Assembly: GCA_963383645.1 (NCBI GenBank)
Contig: OY726579.1
Coordinates: 1,396,001 to 1,460,000, forward strand
Direction: 5' to 3'
Source: Muscardinus avellanarius
Taxonomy: Eukaryota > Chordata > Mammalia > Rodentia > Gliridae
Length of the DNA stretch: 64,000 bases
In this document: positions 1 to 38,645 of the stretch, one piece after another
Numbering within the stretch: position 1 is the stretch's first letter
Layout of the letters: every line of letters starts with the position of its first letter
The notes under the pieces: generated by a model
The model's input: only the letters and a program-made list of their open reading frames with translations
Told to the model about the DNA's origin: nothing
Databases searched by the model: none
Program-made: the position numbers and the translations under genes

Positions 1-117
1 AAGAGGGTCTGGCCAGGTAGCTGAGAGACTCACTAAGACGAGGCTGGCCTTCAACCTCACATACTCTTGTCCCAGCCTCCTAAGTACTAGGACAACAGCT
101 GCGCGCCACCACAGCCA
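1..117 (-). mobile_element. Older SINE, cut by window edge
   Basis: Ends in a degenerate GCGCGCCACCACAGCC, the reverse of the B1-like 5' end. The right monomer lies outside the window. Confidence 0.7.
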
Positions 118-126
118 GTGCTACTG

Positions 127-328
127 TTTTTTTTTTTTTTTTTTGGTGGTACTGGGGTTCCTGGAAGCCCTTCTACCTCCGGGCTACACTCCCAGACCTA
201 TTTTTACATTTTTATTTTGGAAACAGGGTCTCCTAAGCCAGTGCGCGCGGCTGGCTTCGAACCTGCGCCATCCTCCTGTCTCTGCCTCCCAAGCGCGGGG
301 ATGACAAGCGTGCGCCACCACGCCCGGC
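127..328 (-). mobile_element. Young dimeric SINE
   Basis: A complete copy from T-run and GGTGGTACTGGGGTTCC to CACGCCCGGC. This family is a 7SL/B1-like left part followed by an ID-like right part and an A-tail (B1-dID/MEN type), and it accounts for most repeats here. Flanks GTGCTACTGTTTT and GTGCTAGTGTTTT look like its target-site duplication. Confidence 0.93.
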
Positions 329-359
329 TGTGTGCTAGTGTTTTAAACTATAACCCAAA

Positions 360-538
360 GCCGGGCGCGGTGGGCACGCTTGTCATCCCCGCGCTTGGGA
401 GGCGGAGACAGGAGGATCGCGCAGGTTCAAAACCAGCCGCGCGGGCTTAAGAGACCCTGTTTCCAAATAAAAAAATATAAAATAGGTCTGGGAGTGTAGC
501 CCGGAGGTAGAAGCGCTTCCAGGAACCCCAGTACCACC
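360..538 (+). mobile_element. Young dimeric SINE, inverted partner
   Basis: Complete copy with an (AAAC)n tail at 541-572. ATAACCCAA before and after it is the duplication. It faces away from the minus copy at 127-328 with only 31 bp between them. Confidence 0.93.
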
Positions 539-1019
539 AATAAACAAACAAACAAACAAACAAACAAACAATAACCCAATAGTTAAACTATTATTATGAC
601 CTAGTAAATCATGATGTGAAAATAATTTAAGGGTTGGGGCAGCAAGCAAGAAAGAATGAAACCAGGCTCCGACAGTCAACCTCTCCTTCACACAGCTCCT
701 GGAGCTCACTCACCACGAGCCGATGGATGCAGAAAGAACTTGACTACCTACCCACCCACACCTGATCAGCACTGTCATCACCACGTAAACAATGTTCCCT
801 GCGGAGCTCACTGCCCATTTCAGCTGGGACACAGAAGGAGGCTCTTGGGAAGGGATAGAAGGTGGGAGAGCAGGATAAAGGCAAATAGTGGACGGGCTCC
901 ATGGGACCTTCATGTCGTCCTCCTCTCCCTTCCCCTCCACCGGGCGTCCCTCCACTCCCTTCTCAAAGGCCGGAGCTCCACCAGCAGACCCGGGGGAGGT
1001 CAGAATCCACAAAAAGCTG
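539..1019. other. Non-repeat intergenic stretch
   Basis: After the (AAAC)n tail there is no recognisable gene. Frames on both strands are open by chance and lack any family resemblance I can name. Confidence 0.5.
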
Positions 1020-1199
1020 CAGGGCGTGGTGGGCACGCTTGTCATCCCCGGGCTTGGGAGGCGGAGACAGGAGGATCGCGCAAGTTCGAAGCCAGCCGCC
1101 CTGGATTAAGAGACCCTGTTTCCAAATTAAAAAAATATAAATAGGTCTGGGAGTGTAGCCCAGAGGTAGAAGGGCTTCCAGGAACCCCAGTACCACCAA
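1020..1199 (+). mobile_element. Young dimeric SINE
   Basis: Full length, with a short mixed A-rich tail. The phrase ATCCACAAAAAGC occurs on both sides (1005 and 1218) and is its target-site duplication. Confidence 0.92.
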
Positions 1200-1311
1200 A
1201 AAATAAAATAAAAAAAATCCACAAAAAGCCGGATGTCCATTGTCTGTGGCAAGAGCCACAGACAATTTGTCAACCCCAAATGATCAATAAATTCCTTAAA
1301 CAAAATTCAAG

Positions 1312-1503
1312 CCGGGCGTGCTGGCGCACGCTTATAATTCCAGGAATTAGGAGGCCGAGACAGGATGATCGCAGTTCACGGACAGCCTCAGCTACTACTT
1401 AGTAAGGTCCTTTGCAACGTAGCGAGGCCCTGTTTCAAAGTAAAGAATAAAAATTGGGCTGGGGGTATAACTTGGAGGTAAAATGCCCTTGGGTTCCATC
1501 CCC

Positions 1504-1550
<47 letters not shown>
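1312..1550 (+). mobile_element. Dimeric SINE ending in (CA)n
   Basis: Older subtype with GGCTGGGGGTATAACTTGG and TTCCATCCCCAATAACA. A (CA)n run grew from its tail (1508-1550). It was inserted in L1-derived DNA: AAATTCAA precedes it and AATTCAACACC follows. Confidence 0.88.
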
Positions 1551-1551
<1 letters not shown>

Positions 1552-1552
<1 letters not shown>

Positions 1553-1675
1553 TCAACACCATTAGCAATCAGGGAGATACAAATCAAAATTAACTGAGAT
1601 TTCATTAATCCCCCAAAGCATAGTGATCATTAAGAAGTCAAACCACTTTAAATACTGGCAAGGATGTGGAGTCTG
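1552..1675 (+). mobile_element. L1 ORF2 3' fragment
   Basis: ATTAGCAATCAGGGAGATAC then AAATCAAAAT, and AATACTGGCAAGGATGTGG, are hallmark phrases from the distal part of L1 ORF2. Short and decayed. Confidence 0.7.
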
Positions 1676-1838
1676 GGGGTAGTGGGGAGATTCACAGACA
1701 TAGAGAGCCCCACTCCTCTGCCCTGGGTGACCTCTTGGCACCCACAAAGGGGGGATGATCAAGACTCAACACTGTATGACTGGACTCACCCCGAGTCAGC
1801 AGCAGCCTGGGGCTGGTGGGGTTTTGTCCGTGGTGCTG

Positions 1839-1948
1839 AAGGCCAGACTCAGAGAGAAGCATGGTTGCTGTTTCTTGTGTTCAAGGTCAGACTCGGGGAT
1901 GGAGAGAGGCGTGGTCGCTGTCTTTGGTGAAGGCCAGACTCAAATCTG
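1839..1948. repeat. Minisatellite, 44-47 bp unit, 2.3 copies
   Basis: AAGGCCAGACTC / AAGGTCAGACTC / AAGGCCAGACTC start at 1839, 1883 and 1930, with similar GGTTGCTGT/GGTCGCTGT text between them. Confidence 0.75.
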
Positions 1949-2266
1949 AAGAGAAAGTATGCAAAGACAGCAGGTCAGAGCTGAGGGGCCTCCTGGAGCT
2001 TATTTCCCCAGGGCCTCATTTCTCTTGTTTTGTTTGGGGTACTTCAGATTAAACCCAGGTACACTCTACACCAACCCATTCTTAAAAATTTTTGAGTCCC
2101 AGTCTCTCCCAAAGCTAAAGGGCCCACTTGAGACCACGTGGCAACTTTAGGATGGGCACAGAAGTGGTCTCCTGGCACTTGCTCTGACCCAACTCATGTC
2201 TGGGAGGCTCCATAGTGATGCCCGCTGTACAGAATCACTACTGGTTCCTACAGAAATTTCTGAGGG

Positions 2267-2720
2267 GGTCAAGATGTCCTTCCCAAAGTATAAGCCGGCG
2301 CCCCTGGCTACTCTGCCAACTACGTTCGACCCAGCCGAATACAACGTATCTCTGGACGACCGGAGGGCGCAAGCCGAGGGGTTGGCCATAAGAGCCCGGC
2401 TTAAGTGGGAGTACCTGCTTCAGTACAACGACCCGGGCCGCCGCGGGCTCATCGAAGATCCTGCCTTGATTCGTTGGCCCTTTGCAAGAGCAGCAAATAT
2501 CTATCCAAATTTCCGACCCACTCCCAAGAACTCACTCTTAGGAGCTTTGGTTGAATTTGGGCCTCTCATAACCCGGTATTATATTTTCAAAACCGACAGA
2601 GATAGGAAGGAAAACCTTATCCAGGAAGGAAAACTGGACTGAAGATTTAATATATCCTATTAAGTCTGGCAATGATGATTACGTGTATTCTTGCTTAAAT
2701 AAATCTATTAATCATTAAAA
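2267..2720 (+). pseudogene. NDUFB4: NDUFB4 processed retrocopy
   Basis: An intronless copy of the mRNA for complex I subunit NDUFB4. From the ATG at 2274 it reads [24 protein letters not shown], then [40 protein letters not shown] and [12 protein letters not shown]. The frame is open for 122 codons, then the expected Arg codon is TGA at 2640-2642. The family has about 129 residues, and the last codons (ending SY and TAA) can still be read past the stop. An ATAAAT-type signal at about 2699 and an A-run end the copy. Near-identical flanks, AAATTTCTGAGGG (2254) and AAATTTTCTGAGGG (2721), are a target-site duplication made by L1 machinery. No promoter is visible. Confidence 0.92.
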
Positions 2721-2984
2721 AAATTTTCTGAGGGATGTTGGGTGTTGGAGCCCACACAAGCTAGAGGATGGTGACCAAGGCACACGGGCGCCCCATTTCT
2801 CTCTGTGGCCCCATGTCCTGCTCCATGCCTCCTCACGGCTCTGCTTCCTATCCAGCTGGCTTCCCAATCCTATGCAGACAGGGGTATGCACGCTACAGCC
2901 CACGGCCCTTATCAGGTCTGCCATTGCTTCTGCAGGGCCAACCAGCTAGGATTTTACACTGAAATGAGAGAATAATCAAAAGAA

Positions 2985-3170
2985 GGACACAGGGCACATG
3001 CCTGCAATCCCAGTACTTAGAAGCTGAGACAGGAAGACCACAGGGTTAAGACGAGCCCCAGCAACTTAGCAAAGCTTGGAGCAACCTTAGCAAGATCCTA
3101 TTTCAAAATAAAAAGGGCTAGGGGTGTAGCTTGGGGGCAGCTAGTTTCTAGGTTCAGCCCCCAGCACGCC
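2985..3170 (+). mobile_element. Old dimeric SINE
   Basis: Diverged: GGGCACATGCCTGCAATCCC, then AGGGGTGTAGCTTGGGGG and CAGCACGCCC. No clear duplication remains. Confidence 0.75.
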
Positions 3171-3199
3171 CACAAAGGGAACACTTCTTCAAAACAAAA

Positions 3200-3600
3200 T
3201 GTATGCACTACTTATTTCAGTGTCCATAAACAAACTCTTACTGGAGCACATCCATACCTAGTCGTTTAGGCGTCGTCAGTGCTGTCTTCAATGACAAGGA
3301 TGGGGTTGACCAGTTGTCACAAGGACGTATGGCCAAGAGTGCTTATCGCTGGCTCTTGACAAGGCTGTCTCTTCCCTGGAGACCCTTGGTTGTCCCCATT
3401 TCAGCAGCTTTGCAACAGGCATCCCCTGCTGCCCACACAATCTGTCCTGTCCTTTAATTCCATCCCAAGTGTCACCTCCTCTCTGTGCACCTGTGTGGCC
3501 CCGCCCATATTGATGCCTTCGTCTTCCCATGCCTTGATACTTTCCCAAGTCTCAGCTCCTTGAGTAACCGAGATGCCCACTCTAAAGCCCTACGGTCGTT
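3200..3600. other. Decayed ancient repeats, no gene
   Basis: CAGTTGTCACAAGGACGTAT resembles old DNA-transposon text, and CAAGTGTCACCTCCTCTCTG resembles an L2 3' end. Neither can be assigned firmly. Confidence 0.35.
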
Positions 3601-4400
3601 CTTCCTGTAAATCATACCTGTTTTTTTTTTTTTCCCCCATGAGGGATGGGGGTAAAGATACCCAACTATGCACTGAAAATTCCAATATCCCAGGCTAAGG
3701 AAAATACAATTCTCCCAAGGGCCCTGGAATCTCTGTCGTCCTCCTCAGTGGCACAGAAGATGGTGCCATGATGAGCACCTGCAGGCAATTTCCCGGGAAG
3801 CTCAGGTGTGGCTGTGAACTGTAACGTGAGAAGCGACTGAGCCCATGCTTCTGTGTCTCCCGTGGCATCAACGCACCGCTCAAGAACGGTGCCTTCGCTT
3901 GCTTTATCCCAGAAGCAGAGCCTCAGGAGAACACGGGCATATTTTTACTGGGTAAATATAAAAGAATATAATAGGGAGATTAGTAGGGGGGTGATACAGA
4001 GAGGGAAGGTGGTCGGTAAGCCCCGAGTATAGAAGCACCTCGGGGCCGAGGGTGGCGAGCCGGGCTGGGCCGCAGTCACCAGCAAGCCTGAAGGGCGCAG
4101 GGCAGAACTCAGTGAAGAAGAATTTCTTGCCCACAGCAGGTTGTCCTTGAACCTGTAGCTTTGACATCTGGAACAGGTGGACCCCAAGGCAGAGGGCAAC
4201 GAAGAACCGGGAGGAGAAGGCAGGTGGCTTCAGAGAGGAGCAGGGGAGCTTTTGAACATCATAAACTATATTTGGCAATTCCAGTAGGGGGTGGTAGAAA
4301 GAGGTGACAGCGGAAAAGACAGGTTATGGGACTCCAGAGAAAAGGTGCCCGAGTCTCCGTCATCAGGGTCGCCTGGGGGCTTTGTAGAAATTTAGGTCTC
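3600..4400. other. Intergenic stretch with no recognised feature
   Basis: Mixed composition. I see no exon with family resemblance on either strand. TRNT1, expected hereabouts from mammalian synteny, was looked for and not seen. Confidence 0.45.
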
Positions 4401-4401
4401 T

Positions 4402-4595
4402 GCCAGGCTTGGTGATACATACATGCCCTCCTAGTACCGTGGGAGACAGAAATAAGAAAATTGCAGATCAGAGGCCAGGCTCAGCACATTAGCGAGACCC
4501 TCATCAACTGAGACTTGGTTTCAAAATAAATAAAAAGGACTGCGGATGTAACTCAGAAGTTAGAAAGCCCCTGGCTTCAATCCTCAGTACCAAGG
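4402..4595 (+). mobile_element. Old dimeric SINE
   Basis: GCCAGGCTTGGTGATACATA then CATGCCCTCC, a right half GGACTGCGGATGTAACTCAG and an A-rich end. Heavily diverged. Confidence 0.75.
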
Positions 4596-5019
4596 AAACA
4601 AAGACGAGTGCCAGCTTTATTTGACCCACCTCATAATGACTGGATTGAAAAGTTCAGCATTAATGAAACAGCCATTTTCATAGTCTTAAAAAAGTCCTGG
4701 GGTGCATGCAGGAAGGGAAAATACGAGTCTTGTTGACTTGTTGCAGTCCCAGATAACACCGTCACCGCTGATGTTGATTTTACCCTGCCGGATGGAACAT
4801 GCATGCGTTATTTCACCAAGCTTCTCACCAGGGCTATTTTGGACAACTCATTTTGCAAACAGGTGTGGTAAGGTCAAGCAACACGTTTGAGGCTAGTGGC
4901 GGCCCCAAGATTCAACTCCAGGCTGTGATCACCCAGGCCCTGAACACTGAACTCCCAGGTACACTTCCAGGCTGACCCCTAACCGTGCAAAGCGACTATG
5001 TATGTCCAGGCTGGTCTGT

Positions 5020-5224
5020 TTTTTCTTTCTTGTGGTGCTGGGGATTGAACCCAGGGGCACTCTGCCTTCGAGCTACACCCCCCAGCTCTATTTTTATTTT
5101 GAAACAGGGTTTCACTGGGTTGATCAGAGTCTCACTACTTGCTGAGGCTGGCCTCAAACCTGTGATCCTGTTGTTTCAGCCTCCCGAGAACTGGAATTAC
5201 CGGTGCGCATCACCGCGCCCCGCC
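5020..5224 (-). mobile_element. Dimeric SINE, older subtype
   Basis: TGTGGTGCTGGGGATTGAAC to CACCGCGCCCCGCC. The right part keeps the GGGGATTGAACCCAGG form that marks the older subtype here. Confidence 0.88.
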
Positions 5225-5849
5225 AGCCTGTGCATTTTTAATGCAGCCTCTCAGCAGCTGAGCTGCTGACTGGCACATCTGTGCGCGAGCATCTTTGGAT
5301 GATTTCTGAGTAAACAACTAAATGGGACTCGATTACTACTGAACCAAGGTCTTGTGACGTGGGGCTTGTGTATCTTCCAAGTGTTTATCCCCTTCCCCAT
5401 ATATTCAATCATTCATACCAAGGCTCAGACTCACGGTGGTGGTAAGACAGCTGACAATTACAGCACGTGGACCCGGGGGCTAATGCTGGGCTAAGCAAGG
5501 GGCAGTGGTGGGAAGGTTTTATATCTCCTTCAGGCCACTAGACGTCACGCTGAATCCCCACAGGAACTTGGCAGCTAAGTATGGCTGTTAAGCTCTTCGG
5601 ATGTGGAAGCTGAGATTCCATACCTGAGAGCCCAAAGGCATTTGCTTAAGGGGATAGAAGTCAATTTCAAGTCTAGGTCTGAGGAAAGAGAGCAAGTGAA
5701 ATAATAATAGTAACAACAAGAACTGTAACAAAAGAATAACCCGGCACCAGGCATGTGCGAACCTCCACCAGTGTGATTTAGGAGTTTTTTTCCTTAGTGT
5801 GTTACATGACAAAAGCATATTGACAATTTAATACCCCATCCGACATAAA

Positions 5850-6225
5850 GAGCTCGGCCATGTGTTACCAAGTAATGCCACCGTTCAGCTTTACACAAGC
5901 CAGGCTTCCCTGCCAAGCCTTGTCTGCACCCAGCACATTAAGCTTGAATGGCATTTCCCATTCACTCGCGTAATCCTGACGGTCAGCCCATCCCTAACTA
6001 GGCAGGGAACTAGCCTCTGTCTCCTCAGTCCTCTTCCTCGCATTACATCCACTTACATGCGGGTTAAGGCCCCTCAGCCCGCATTTATTCTGAATCTTAA
6101 CAGAGGATCTAACGACACTTAGGTGAACTGGTGGTCAACCGGCTTCAGAGCTTCATTATTATTGGTCGACTAGCATCCATCTTGTTTTCAGTCATCTTTT
6201 TATACCACTAAAATCCTTACTCAAA
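5850..6225 (+). pseudogene. MT-CYB: MT-CYB 3' fragment in the mitochondrial insert
   Basis: Phrases such as TTATTCTGAATCTTAACAG, GGTCAACCGG and TTCATTATTATTGGTCGACT track the C-terminal part of mammalian cytochrome b (region encoding ...[20 protein letters not shown]...IIGQLASI...). Substitutions and small deletions break the frame repeatedly. The left edge, near GACAATTTAATACCCC, is weakly supported. Confidence 0.8.
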
Positions 6226-6234
6226 ATAAACATC

Positions 6235-6370
6235 TTAAATCAAGAACCTCTGCAATATAGCTACTTGGGTGTGTAAACAAAAAAACGAAACCCCAAATTT
6301 CCACAATCAAGGAAGAGGCTTCTAGCTCCGCCTGACGGCAGTACTGAAAAAAACAACAACGAACGAGGTA
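6235..6370 (+). pseudogene. Mitochondrial tRNA-Thr and tRNA-Pro remnants
   Basis: GTGTAAACAAAAAAACG resembles the 3' half of tRNA-Thr. TCAAGGAAGAGGCTTCTAGC then TCCGCC is the light-strand reading of tRNA-Pro, normally followed by the control region as it is here. Neither would fold into a functional tRNA after these changes. Confidence 0.7.
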
Positions 6371-7550
6371 CCGCACATACGGCAATCTTATGCCCGACCC
6401 CTTAACGGTGTGCTGACGCGGCTGTACGTTACATACCGTTCATATGTGTATCCACTCTGACCCCATGCCTTGACGCATGCACACTGAACCCATGGAGTAC
6501 ATGAACCATTTAATTCTCATTTCACAACATGGATAGCGTTCAGTATACATCATCAGAGGTCTTACATAGGACACGTCATTGCTAACTGTACATAGGACAC
6601 AGGACCGTTGATTTACCTAACACTTAGTCATAAACCTTTCTGGCCGAATGTTTCTCATCTCCAGCTGTGGCTTCTTCATCTACCATCCTCCATGATATGA
6701 GCAACGCCCTTGGGAAGCGTTCTTTCTCTCGCTCCTGGCTGGCCCATCAAACTTGGGGGTTTCTAGGTCAAAACTCTAACCGGCACCTGGTTTTTACCCC
6801 GGGGCCATAACCCTCAGGCCGCCCACTCAGCCCCCTCGAGTAACACACCAACGGAGCCATGGCTAACCGGCCCTGAGCACATGTAACTGGTGCCGTGCGT
6901 TTGGTACACTTTTTGATTTGCAGGATGCTTGACCCAGCATGGGCAAAAAGGCTTTGGCGCAGCGAATTTGCTTGTAGCTGAGCTGAGCTTTGACTGTTCT
7001 TTATCCGCTCGATAAAAATCATAAGGCCAAATTGGCCTCTTCTTGACGAACATAAGGAAATCGAACTCATACGAGAACAAACACACTTGTACACACACGC
7101 ATCACATTTTATAACCCACAACACCCCTTGCCCTCTCTTCCTTTAAATTGTTCCTATTAACTATATATTAATATGAAAACATATAGGGTATATTTTTGCC
7201 AAACCCCCAACAAAACATTATATACTATTATCTAAAGAAATAAATTATTCAATTTTAATTTCAATCATAATCAATTTTAAGCCTAACACCCAATCAAAAA
7301 CCTAACGTTTCAGGAGTTTTTTAGGCTTAGTGAATAAAAGTCCCCCTTCTTTTAAATATGTTAACTTACCATTCCCCAATACTTGCATAGCACCTACGCT
7401 AAATGTACTGGAGGACTAGTACATCTTTTCCCTTATCTAATACCCCCAACTATAATTGACTTTTAGCCTAATTCTCAAGTAAAACCATTTCAAACACTTG
7501 AAATTTCAGGTGACTTTGAGGCTTAGTGAATTAGGACCCCCTGTGATATG
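6370..7550 (+). pseudogene. Mitochondrial control-region copy
   Basis: Left part has ETAS-like repeats of GTACATAGGACAC (6590s). The central domain at about 6715-6830 is the best conserved. The right part has a TTGCCAAACCCCC motif at about 7196. A roughly 190-bp imperfect duplication follows, both copies containing TTTCAGG...AGGCTTAGTGAAT (7307 and 7504). Confidence 0.75.
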
Positions 7551-7568
7551 CGCACACCAACTGATGCA

Positions 7569-7660
7569 CTAATCGGCACACAGCACCTGCACCTGCACAC
7601 AGCACCTGCACACCGCACCCGCACCCGCACACCGCACCCGCACACAGCACCTGCACAAAA
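7569..7660. repeat. GCACCYGCAC-type short minisatellite
   Basis: An array of 6-12 bp units mixing GCACCTGCAC, CCGCAC and CACAGCACCTGCAC. It lies directly after the recognisable mitochondrial control-region copy and may be either its 3' repeat array or a separate nuclear expansion. Confidence 0.75.
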
Positions 7661-7862
7661 AAAACCAGCCAGCACCCCAATGGCTAAATGACTGCTCGTG
7701 TCCTTCATTCAGAACACTGAGGACGCTCCGAGGAGTCTCGACCAGAGAGAGAGGTTTCTGACATGTGAAAGACCCGAGGAAAGAAGCGTGTCTTTTCTGG
7801 CACGTGAAAGAAAGACATGTCATTTCTGACGTACCCGGTCAGGGTTGAATTACACGAAGTGC

Positions 7863-7868
7863 TTTATT
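7863..7868 (-). terminator. CRBN: Candidate CRBN polyadenylation signal (distal)
   Basis: A second minus-strand AATAAA (within ACGTAAAATAAAGC), 780 nt past the stop and about 0.3 kb before the mitochondrial insert begins. Either or both hexamers may be used. Confidence 0.45.
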
Positions 7869-7982
7869 TTACGTGAATGTAAAAGGATCCACTACACCCT
7901 TGAGAGGAGCGATGAGGTCCGTGGCAAAGCAGTTCATAGTATTTGCTTATGAACAGGTACTTTATATTATTTAAACAAATAG

Positions 7983-7988
7983 TTTATT
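7983..7988 (-). terminator. CRBN: Candidate CRBN polyadenylation signal (proximal)
   Basis: AATAAA on the minus strand, 660 nt past the stop, in an AT-rich tract. It is one of two canonical hexamers in the expected range. Confidence 0.5.
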
Positions 7989-8166
7989 TTAGCTTTGATT
8001 TTAAAGTTTACTTACAGATTTTCTTCAATGTACACTGAATAAACACAAAGAAAATGAAAAGGATTTTCAGACTAAAACTGCATATCTTACTCTTATTTCG
8101 AAATTTACAACTCGGGATCTCAGAGAAGCCAAAGGAAATGGAAAGGAACAATGTACTTTTAAGGGG

Positions 8167-8258
8167 TTCTTTTTCTTTGTCTTTGTGGAACCGGGGATGG
8201 ATGCGGACGCCTCACCTGCAGAGCAGGTGCTCTGCCATGAGCTACATCCCGGCCCCAG
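8167..8258 (-). mobile_element. ID-type tRNA-Ala-like SINE monomer in CRBN 3' UTR
   Basis: On the minus strand it reads GGGGCCGGGATGTAGCTCAT then GGCAGAGCACCTGC, with A-box-like and GGTTC B-box-like parts. It lacks the B1-like left half. It shares the orientation of CRBN and would be carried in its mRNA. Confidence 0.75.
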
Positions 8259-8647
8259 GGACGATGTCCTCTTGAAGCAAGACACACTGGCTCGCCTCTT
8301 TCAAAAGGAACGCGTGCGTCGCGCTCAGCGCCTGGGACTGTGACGATTCAGAGCAGGGGAGCCGGACGCCGGCCCGTCAACGGAATCGGAGACCCACCGG
8401 TTCACGGTGCGACGTGTGCAGCGGGGCCTCGCGCCTTCCCAAGACGTCTTCGTGTCCCGTCATGAAGAATGCGCTGCGGGAGAGTCCACAGGGTCATGGC
8501 CCAGGCTCCAAGTGTGTGTTCTAGCGTGCTCGCACTTCCAGCGCGTGTGACCGAGGAAGGTGGCCTCGCACGCCACGCTGCCTCGGCGCTCGGCATCTCC
8601 AAAGCGCTCCTGAGACGACCGGCGCGTCGGGGAACTAGCCCCACTCT

Positions 8648-38204
<29,557 letters not shown>

Positions 38205-38286
38205 GTCTGTTTACCCGCAAAGGACTCCGGGAGTGGGCGTGGCCGGGGCGTGGCCGGGGCGCGGGGCGGGGCCACGCCGGGGCCAC

Positions 38287-38301
38287 AGCGCCCTCTGGCG
38301 G
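38287..38301 (-). promoter_or_regulatory. CTCF-like motif upstream of CRBN
   Basis: AGCGCCCTCTGGCGG on the plus strand fits the reverse complement of the CTCF core (CCASYAGRKGGCRSY) at 14 of 15 positions. It lies 83 bp upstream of the CRBN ATG. Binding is inferred. Confidence 0.55.
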
Positions 38302-38467
38302 CGCCCGAAGGAAGGAGCGGCGCAGGCCAAGGTCTGCAGAGGATGCCAGGACCGACCGAGCCAGCCAGACCTGTTTGTTGTGTGTGTTGGGGAACTTTGC
38401 TTTTGCTGCAGCTCAGCCTCGGCTTTTTTTTTTTCCCTTCTTTTTTTATTTTATATATTTTATATAT

Positions 38468-38645
38468 TTTTTATTTTATATATTTTTTTATTGGTGCACT
38501 GTATTCATACATCATAATGGGATAAAAATAATACTTTTGTAGACATACATGCACACATCGCCCAGTCAGCCCCTACCCGATCCCCACCCCGTCCCCTCCC
38601 CATCCCTCCCTCCCATGCTTGGCTTAGTGGTTGACATCTAGTATT
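38468..38645 (-). mobile_element. L1 3' end upstream of CRBN
   Basis: On the minus strand: CCACTAAGCCAAGCATGGGA, then GGGAGGGATGGGGAGGGG, ending in CATTATGATGTATGAATAC-type text and A-rich tail. It lies about 265 bp upstream of the CRBN ATG and in the same orientation. Confidence 0.7.

Larger units (their letters stand above)
5840..7550 (+). pseudogene. Nuclear mitochondrial insert: cytb end, tRNA-Thr, tRNA-Pro, control region
   Basis: The plus strand follows mitochondrial gene order. It begins in the last third of cytochrome b, continues through tRNA-Thr and tRNA-Pro remnants, and then the control region with the central conserved block (CTGGCTGGCCCATCAAACTT, CACCTGGTTTTTAC) and a TTTTTGCCAAACCCCC motif near its 3' end. 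Scattered substitutions, lost codons and a CpG-rich drift mark it as an old nuclear copy. tRNA-Phe and 12S rRNA, which should follow, are not seen. Both edges are approximate. Open frames inside it are meaningless. Confidence 0.85.
7860..8647 (-). other. CRBN: Probable CRBN 3' untranslated region
   Basis: This is the stretch between the CRBN stop codon and the leftmost candidate polyadenylation signal. It has no splice context and no reading frame of note. The first 350 nt after the stop are CpG-rich; the distal half is AT-rich. Extent is inferred from the signals only and would be settled by RNA-seq. Confidence 0.55.

Noticed and set aside
118..450. Many open frames reading VVLGFLEALLPPGYTPRPI, GTGVPGSPSTSGLHSQTYF or similar across the window
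   Set aside because: These are the six-frame shadows of the dimeric SINE; the same peptide recurs at dozens of places on both strands and contains no gene.
6768..7124. 118-codon minus-strand frame
   Set aside because: Lies within the mitochondrial control-region copy, which does not encode protein.
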